DNA of 64,000 nt. Source: a virus. The notes beneath the pieces are model-generated. The model saw only the letters and a list, made by a program, of their open reading frames with translations. It ran no database searches and was not told where the DNA came from. Both the position numbers and the translations under genes were made by a program. The stretch's first letter is position 1. Each line of letters starts with the position of its first letter. The stretch is from positions 1 through 64,000 of IMG/VR virus record IMGVR_UViG_3300008448_000057; one strand, 5' to 3'. Positions 59,498 to 64,000 of this stretch are shown here, in pieces.

Positions 59498-60310
59498 ATG
59501 AACACAAACAACAATTGGACAAGACAGAACTTAGAAGGCATCTCAATGGAAGTAGCAAAGGATAAAGCACCAGCCATCTTTGCGACCAAGCCCGCAGATT
59601 ACATCAACACGAAGCTGTACCACTTCACACCGACAACCGAGATCGTTGACTACATGAAGGATCTGGGTTACGTATTAACAGACGCCAAACAGTCTAAGAC
59701 AAAGATCGCACTAAGGAACAACTACGGTACACACATCGTATCCTTCCAGCACCCCGAGATATTCGTTAAGGACAACCAAGGAGGCATAGAAGCAAGGCCA
59801 ACCATCGTACTACTCAACAGCCACGACGGATCGAGGCCGATACAATTCGAAATGGGACTCTTCAGACTGGTGTGCAGCAACGGCCTGATGGTGAAGTCTA
59901 TGGACATGGGAAGCTTCAAAGAGAGACACACCAAGTACACCTTCCAACAGGTGAAGGACCTCATAGCATCCAAGATAGACACCCTCCCCAAGGTGGTAGA
60001 GAAGATCAACGACTGGAACTCCCTAGAGATGACGCCCAAACAGAGGCACCGCTTTGCCCTCGAGGCCCTGAAGATAAGAGCGGGAGAGGAGAGGGTGCCC
60101 GAAGATTACGAGCTGCACTCCATCCTCGAACCAAAACGCAAGGAGGACAACGGCAACACCCTCTGGAAGACGTTCAACGTTGTACAGGAGAACCTGATCA
60201 AGGGCGGCTTCCAAATGAACAACCGCACCGCCCGCGGCATCACCAACCCCGTACAGGACATGGTGCTGAACAAGGGGCTTTGGCAGTTGGCGGAAGAGTT
60301 CGCTGCTTAA
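59498..60310 (+). CDS. DUF932-like protein, 270 aa
   Basis: FEMGLFRLVCSNGLMVKSMD and the TARGITNPVQDMVLNKGLWQ region resemble DUF932/DUF945-type phage and plasmid proteins (LGATP-like). The N-terminal half has APAIFATKPADYINTKLYHF. Its function is unknown; DUF932 genes usually lie near replication or anti-restriction genes. It has high GC codon use in its second half. Confidence 0.6.
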   Translation: MNTNNNWTRQNLEGISMEVAKDKAPAIFATKPADYINTKLYHFTPTTEIVDYMKDLGYVLTDAKQSKTKIALRNNYGTHIVSFQHPEIFVKDNQGGIEARPTIVLLNSHDGSRPIQFEMGLFRLVCSNGLMVKSMDMGSFKERHTKYTFQQVKDLIASKIDTLPKVVEKINDWNSLEMTPKQRHRFALEALKIRAGEERVPEDYELHSILEPKRKEDNGNTLWKTFNVVQENLIKGGFQMNNRTARGITNPVQDMVLNKGLWQLAEEFAA

Positions 60311-60383
60311 GTCGGTCGCTAGCGCGGTGCTAAAGGAGTCTAGCGGCTTGTTAGCGCCCCGCCAAAGCGATAATTGTTGTAGA

Positions 60384-60414
60384 CAGGGGCCCTTAGCGCT
60401 GGGGCCCTTGCTTT
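60384..60414 (+). terminator. Probable terminator hairpin after DUF932-like gene
   Basis: CAGGGGCCC (60384-60392) pairs with GGGCCCTTG (60402-60410), with G-U and A-T closing pairs, around a 9-base loop, then CTTT. The T tail is weak. Confidence 0.6.
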
Positions 60415-60479
60415 AAGCCAAATATACCAACAAGGGAATTTTCAAAACCGGCACTTTCATATATACAAAAACATAAGTT

Positions 60480-60614
60480 ATGTATCGCATAGAATATAGA
60501 AATTACACATGGGTAGTAGTAGATACTGTTACTGGTGCCGGAATAGTGTGCTTTCCTACACAAATCGCAGCAGTAAATTGGATAAATTCTAAAAAACAAA
60601 AACAAATAGCATGA
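60480..60614 (+). CDS. Small hypothetical protein, 44 aa
   Basis: An ATG in the AAGTT context opens a frame with MYRIEYRNYTWVVVDTVTGA and ends KKQKQIA. Its stop overlaps the start of the next gene by 3 bases. The protein is basic and likely a small beta domain. Confidence 0.5.
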   Translation: MYRIEYRNYTWVVVDTVTGAGIVCFPTQIAAVNWINSKKQKQIA

Positions 60615-60826
60615 ACGCAGAAAGCATCAGAAGTTACACAAAGCGGGAGCTTCAAAATCTACCGACTATCGAACAAGCTTGGGACGGTGACGAGTTAAAG
60701 ATCGACGACGGAACTGTTAGGGTGTGGTTAACGAATCGCGAGAACAGGCAGTACAACGGAGATTATACGATCGAAGTACTAATGAATGGCCGGTGGGTAC
60801 AGAGCAATCAAAATTTTCCAATCTAA
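60611..60826 (+). CDS. Small hypothetical protein, 71 aa
   Basis: It has SIRSYTKRELQNLPTIEQAW and RQYNGDYTIEVLMNGRWVQS, probably a small alpha/beta domain. No family is recognised. It overlaps the gene before it by 4 bases and lies 12 bases before the next one. Confidence 0.5.
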   Translation: MNAESIRSYTKRELQNLPTIEQAWDGDELKIDDGTVRVWLTNRENRQYNGDYTIEVLMNGRWVQSNQNFPI

Positions 60827-60838
60827 AAAACAAATAGC

Positions 60839-61282
60839 ATGAGCAAAAAATCAAACGAAATCGCGTTCGCAGTAAAATCGAAGTACTTTTCGGTATACGA
60901 AGCGTACAAAAAGGAATTAGAAAAGATCGGGTACAAGTGGAACCACAATTTCAACCCGTTCCAAGAGCTAATAACAAAAGACAGAACGTGCATATATGTA
61001 GGCACAGGCTGGCAGGGTTACTGCGATGCACCGATGATGTCATTCAGCAACCCCGGCCGATGCGCTAGAGTGTACAATTTGGATAGCGAGTTCGAAGCGG
61101 CGGTATCTTACGCTAAGTCAGAGTACGATTGCCACAAGCTTGTGGCAATTGAAAAAGTGATTCTCAACCGCGACTATGTTGTCGAAGTGTACCACGATAG
61201 GATAGTAGTCTGCGGGGAAACGTTCTATCAACCAGAGGTTACAGCGCTTTTCAGGGCGGCAAAAAACGCAGGCTTAGTGTAA
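60839..61282 (+). CDS. Hypothetical protein, 147 aa
   Basis: The protein has FAVKSKYFSVYEAYKKELEK, CIYVGTGWQGYCDAPMMSFS and VVCGETFYQPEVTALFRAAK. The mix of strands and helices gives no family. Same operon style as neighbours. Confidence 0.5.
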   Translation: MSKKSNEIAFAVKSKYFSVYEAYKKELEKIGYKWNHNFNPFQELITKDRTCIYVGTGWQGYCDAPMMSFSNPGRCARVYNLDSEFEAAVSYAKSEYDCHKLVAIEKVILNRDYVVEVYHDRIVVCGETFYQPEVTALFRAAKNAGLV

Positions 61283-61339
61283 AAAGCCACCGCGGGCCAG
61301 GGGAAATTTTCTAAACAAAGCAAAATCGTATATTCAAGT

Positions 61340-61513
61340 ATGGACAAACAATCAAGCACACTCGTAAAAGGCCTGCTGGCCGTAGCGAAAGAGTACATCG
61401 AGTACCGGTACAAGAAAGAAGTGATATCGCTCGAACTCGAAGACGGCAGCGGCAGAAAGTTTATAGTGGTTACCAAGGACCAGCCACTGAAAAGACAGTT
61501 CATTCGACTCTAA
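61340..61513 (+). CDS. Small hypothetical protein, 57 aa
   Basis: An ATG after a TATATTCAAG box begins DKQSSTLVKGLLAVAKEYIE and ends PLKRQFIRL. The frame is open and has G/C-rich third positions like its neighbours. Confidence 0.5.
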   Translation: MDKQSSTLVKGLLAVAKEYIEYRYKKEVISLELEDGSGRKFIVVTKDQPLKRQFIRL

Positions 61514-61564
61514 AAAACCACCCAGACAACCAAATAATAAGTAAATTTAAACAAAATCAAAGTT

Positions 61565-61888
61565 ATGTACACAAACATTCAACAAGCGATCGCAGCGGTA
61601 GAGTCTGCGTATCCGTCTATTTTCACAAAACAGGACGTTATCAAGCTGTTAAACAACATCGACATCAAAGACGAGGAACCCATAGCGGTAAACGTCGACG
61701 AACTGACCGACGCGGTCGAAACGCTCATAGATCACTTCGACCCTACATGCATGGTAGATTACGACAGCATCGAGCTTAGCATTAGCTACGATCGTCGCAT
61801 CGATATCGAGAGCGTCGACGTAGATCTCGAAGATCTTAAAACGGAAGTGACGGTGGCCATCCAAGAGTACTTCAAAAAGAACAGCTAA
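61565..61888 (+). CDS. Hypothetical acidic protein, 107 aa
   Basis: Very acidic, with IAVNVDELTDAVETLIDHFD and VDVDLEDLKTEVTVAIQEYF. It may mimic nucleic acid in charge but no family is recognised. The ATG follows AAAGTT. The gene ends 6 bases before the mini tRNA-like element. Confidence 0.5.
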   Translation: MYTNIQQAIAAVESAYPSIFTKQDVIKLLNNIDIKDEEPIAVNVDELTDAVETLIDHFDPTCMVDYDSIELSISYDRRIDIESVDVDLEDLKTEVTVAIQEYFKKNS

Positions 61889-61894
61889 TCTACG

Positions 61895-61946
61895 GATCGG
61901 GTACGGTAAGCCGGTGGGCGCGGGTTCGATTCCCGCCCCGATCGCA
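61895..61946 (+). tRNA. Mini tRNA-like element: acceptor and T-arm without normal D or anticodon arms
   Basis: GATCGGG (61895) pairs perfectly with CCCGATC (61937-61943), and the T-arm is GCGGG-TTCGATT-CCCGC (61920-61936). Only 18 bases (with a 3-bp CGG/CCG hairpin) separate the acceptor strand from the T-arm, so there is no room for D- and anticodon arms. It is about 52 bases. It could be a deletion remnant of a tRNA gene or a minihelix that binds tRNA enzymes. Confidence 0.65.
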
Positions 61947-61963
61947 AATCAAAAACAAATACC

Positions 61964-62308
61964 ATGGCAGAAAAAGAAGTTATGAACCTCGATTTAAAGG
62001 CTGTGTATGTGTGCGTGTCATCGCGCGGCAAATGGGGCAAAGGACTCAACCCGTTTGAAGCTATCAAGAATGCTGGGCTGAGGCCCAACGCCAAGATGCA
62101 GCACTTTGTGCAGGCGGCGGTCTTCAACAACCCCACAGACGAAGAGCTGGACAATCTTTACACGTGCGTTATTGTGAACCATTACGGATCGCCCAATTTC
62201 TACGACTTTAACAGGGACGACAGCGAGGAATCGAAACGCGATAAAGAAATGATACAGCGGTTGCTGGTAGGCTGGATGACGGTGTTCTCTAACGTTCCAA
62301 AAGACTAA
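61964..62308 (+). CDS. Hypothetical protein, 114 aa
   Basis: The protein has LKAVYVCVSSRGKWGKGLNP and TCVIVNHYGSPNFYDFNRDD. No family is recognised. It follows the mini tRNA-like element and precedes a 350-base control region. Confidence 0.5.
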   Translation: MAEKEVMNLDLKAVYVCVSSRGKWGKGLNPFEAIKNAGLRPNAKMQHFVQAAVFNNPTDEELDNLYTCVIVNHYGSPNFYDFNRDDSEESKRDKEMIQRLLVGWMTVFSNVPKD

Positions 62309-62661
62309 GACCGGTCGATCGTTAAACGTATATCGATATCGACGTATACGGCCGGGGGCCGGGCATTGTACAGTGTATACCGCGAGTTGGTGCTATCCCA
62401 TGAGCGTTTGGGTCACGTTGGGCGCAGCCAAATAACAAACGATGTAAAACCATAAGCTTGAAAAAGGCTGTGCCCAACAGCGCCCGGTGCGCTCCCAACG
62501 CAACTGATTGGTTTTCAAAGGATTGCTAATCTGTTGGTTGTCAATCGGTTGTAAATTCTTCATTGGAAACCAATGGACTATTTTTTAAAATATTTTTTTG
62601 TTTGAAGGGTTTGGGGTACTTTTACCTTTCACCGCTGACAAAACAGCGACTGTACAACGTT
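62309..62661 (+). promoter_or_regulatory. Regulatory region C: hairpins, dyad repeats and promoter box
   Basis: This 353-base gap holds a 13-bp stem GTTGGGCGCAGCC / GGCTGTGCCCAAC (62417-62429 and 62466-62478, one G-U), a CCCAAC (62494) that could pair with its first strand instead, and a 5-bp AGCGC/GCGCT hairpin. Then three repeat units of the 25-bp type (62501, 62527, and ATTGGAAACCAAT at 62562), an AT-rich stretch and GTACTTTTACC at 62616. A start region with a possible terminator or structured RNA. Confidence 0.75.
62501..62574 (+). repeat. Three dyad repeats (array C)
   Basis: The units are CAACTGATTGGTTTTCAAAG (62501), TAATCTGTTGGTTGTCAATC (62527) and a perfect ATTGGAAACCAAT palindrome (62562). 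They are the same type as arrays A and B. The AT-rich run and GTACTTTTACC box follow. Confidence 0.8.
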
Positions 62662-62925
62662 ATGAAAGTAAGTGAATTGAATTTAACAATCGGGCAAAAG
62701 ATCAAGCTTTACGTAAAAGTAGCAAGCGACGGATCCGGCCGTGCAATGGGACGCGGCATAGACGGTATCGAAAGCAATTTGGTGGAAGTCACCTGGAACG
62801 GGGGCATCTACGACGGTACTATGGGTAGCGCTATTCTGTTGGACGGAACTCACATAGGCATGCCGATATCTGCGAAAGACGTTATATCTGCGAATCCTGA
62901 ACTTAAACCAAAAAACTTAAACTGA
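62662..62925 (+). CDS. Hypothetical protein, 87 aa, behind array C
   Basis: The ATG at 62662 follows the box after array C; a longer reading would cross the repeats. It has IGQKIKLYVKVASDGSGRAM and YDGTMGSAILLDGTHIGMPI, likely a small beta-barrel. No family is recognised. Control by the array makes it a candidate early protein. Confidence 0.55.
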   Translation: MKVSELNLTIGQKIKLYVKVASDGSGRAMGRGIDGIESNLVEVTWNGGIYDGTMGSAILLDGTHIGMPISAKDVISANPELKPKNLN

Positions 62926-62926
62926 G

Positions 62927-63064
62927 ATGATCAATATTAATCGAAACGTTAGACAAAAGATCGAACAGGTAACCTATTGTGCAACTGTCTGTTTTGCTGT
63001 TATAACCATATCTCTTTGGGTTATAGGCAACATCGCTCTAATAATAAAACAACTAATAAAATAA
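62927..63064 (+). CDS. Small membrane protein, 45 aa
   Basis: The ATG follows the previous stop by one base and starts a frame with one hydrophobic helix (ATVCFAVITISLWVIGNIAL). It ends with a basic tail and stops just before the next gene. Confidence 0.5.
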   Translation: MININRNVRQKIEQVTYCATVCFAVITISLWVIGNIALIIKQLIK

Positions 63065-63070
63065 AACGTT

Positions 63071-63475
63071 ATGAACGCAACATTAAAACAACAGCTCGAA
63101 GCATTTGAAAACGGAAAGTACGTAGACTCAAGCGGCAGAGAAGATCGTTGCTTCAACTTCTACGATTGGTTCTGTAGGGAATCTTCGCTTGAAGGAAAAG
63201 CAAAAAGACTTTTCGCGGTAGTTAAACGTTGGGTAAAAGAACGCAATACGGATACTGATAAGGTCTACGTATTCTTCAAAAACAACTGCCCTGTTAACGG
63301 ACCTTTGTACGATGACTTTCGTATATGTGACTTAGAAACCGGAAATGTGATATGGACAGTTATACCAAAGTGTGGACACTCAGGCAAAGCAGAAGTTTGG
63401 GGAAGACAAAACAACTTCGAAGGCCCAATAGTTACCGCAGAAAATATGACGGGTATCTACAAACAATCATTCTAA
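63071..63475 (+). CDS. Hypothetical protein, 134 aa
   Basis: It has QQLEAFENGKYVDSSGREDR and FNFYDWFCRESSLEGKAKRL at the N-terminus, then YVFFKNNCPVNGPLYDDFRI. I recognise this kind of sequence from phage proteins of unknown role. The ATG is in the CGTT context. Confidence 0.5.
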   Translation: MNATLKQQLEAFENGKYVDSSGREDRCFNFYDWFCRESSLEGKAKRLFAVVKRWVKERNTDTDKVYVFFKNNCPVNGPLYDDFRICDLETGNVIWTVIPKCGHSGKAEVWGRQNNFEGPIVTAENMTGIYKQSF

Positions 63476-63493
63476 AAACAAAAACAATAGGTT

Positions 63494-64000
63494 ATGCAAA
63501 TTTCATTATTTCAGCGCTACAAAGCTTACATTAACTCATTATCGATTGGAGAAACATACACTACCGACGATCTATACAAAAACGTCGGTTGCCACGAGTC
63601 TTCTACTTGGTGGAAAAAACTTAACAAGCAAAGAATGTACCGCACATCAACGTACCAGACGTACCTTAAAAGGCTGGGCGCCTTGGAAAACGTCAAGCGC
63701 GGCACATGGAAGGTGTTGCACCACATTCCTGAGTGGTTCTATTCAAAGCACATGAATTACTTATTGGGTTACAGCGATAGATCAAGCGCAGAAAGCTTGG
63801 CAGTATTAGAAGCGATGGGTTGCCCTAAGGAAGCTATGCAGTCCATCTATATACCCGAATCGCAACGCACCAACCCGTTTAAATTAACTTCTTTGCAAAC
63901 GGTGAGTTCTCCAAGCAAAGCAATCAATTCAATCATTAAATCAGAATCTCAAATAACTAATACGAACAATTCAACAAAAGCCGGTAATAGCGAAACAGTA
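63494..64000 (+). CDS. Hypothetical protein, winged-helix-like, 3' partial
   Basis: The ATG in the GGTT context opens a frame with no stop up to the window edge (169 codons visible). TYTTDDLYKNVGCHESSTWW and TYQTYLKRLGALENVKRGTW look like helix-turn-helix followed by a wing (VLHHIPEWF). A Ser/Asn-rich tail follows. It may be a phage regulator. Confidence 0.5.
   Translation, partial: MQISLFQRYKAYINSLSIGETYTTDDLYKNVGCHESSTWWKKLNKQRMYRTSTYQTYLKRLGALENVKRGTWKVLHHIPEWFYSKHMNYLLGYSDRSSAESLAVLEAMGCPKEAMQSIYIPESQRTNPFKLTSLQTVSSPSKAINSIIKSESQITNTNNSTKAGNSETV

Noticed and set aside
59872-60333. A 153-aa plus-strand frame overlapping the DUF932-like gene
   Set aside because: It is out of frame in GC-rich sequence, has a low-complexity Arg/Pro/Gln/His composition and no start context.

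Overview
The window reads as part of a large, strictly lytic-looking, T4-like tailed phage (Caudoviricetes, myovirus type) that infects a member of the Bacteroidota. All supported genes lie on the + strand in tightly packed, often overlapping operons. Phage identity rests on a UvsX-type recombinase, a gp32-type single-strand binding protein, a replicative DnaB-type helicase, a flap exonuclease, a PolA-type polymerase, phage nucleotide-metabolism genes and a tail-associated cell-wall hydrolase. The host assignment rests on a TonB-dependent receptor with its surface lipoprotein, small families known mainly from Bacteroidota (DUF5522-like, DUF4494-like), few Shine-Dalgarno sequences, and promoter-like boxes close to the Bacteroidota -7 element (TAnnTTTG). 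No integrase or lysogeny repressor was seen.

Layout. 1-2.2 kb: end of a tail/baseplate region, with a C-terminal SleB-like hydrolase domain. 2.2-13.5 kb: replication and recombination (a divergent PolA-fold protein, SSB, UvsX, flap exonuclease, helicase, class II ribonucleotide reductase, main DNA polymerase). 13.6-17.1 kb: TonB-dependent receptor and beta-helix lipoprotein, an unusual phage cargo, behind a Pho-box-like repeat. 17.1-20.5 kb: Hsp20, GroES and GroEL, with a possible ADP-ribosyltransferase-like gene held between two copies of a 72-bp leader. 20.5-27.8 kb: nucleotide metabolism (PLP-fold protein, SLOG protein, phosphoribosyltransferase, dUTPase, dCMP deaminase, a ThyA-fold enzyme with the Asp typical of dCMP hydroxymethylase), a GIY-YIG homing endonuclease and a RecB-like nuclease. 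28.0-45.6 kb: an almost gapless glycan cluster of about 18 genes.

45.6-57.3 kb: small conserved phage proteins, an HNH protein, a RadA-like ATPase, two putative metalloproteases, membrane microproteins, thioredoxin, a SWIM protein and a run of paralogous small genes. 57.3-64.0 kb: a segment with more GC-rich codon use, short uncharacterised genes, two abnormal tRNA-like elements, and regulatory regions carrying a roughly 25-bp dyad repeat that also occurs at 47.6 kb.

How it may work together. The replication and nucleotide genes form a largely phage-controlled DNA synthesis module, perhaps making hydroxymethylcytosine DNA. In the glycan cluster a 4,6-dehydratase, an RfbH-type 3-dehydrase, a YerE/acetolactate-synthase-like ThDP enzyme, two HpcH/HpaI-like aldolases and an LdpA-like iron-sulfur TIM-barrel protein suggest synthesis of an unusual, possibly branched, 3,6-dideoxy sugar. 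About seven glycosyltransferases could attach it to DNA, virion or cell surface. The chaperones would support folding, and the receptor/lipoprotein pair may add nutrient uptake or surface remodelling. Functional links between modules are inference; all family assignments were made by eye from motifs, with no database search.
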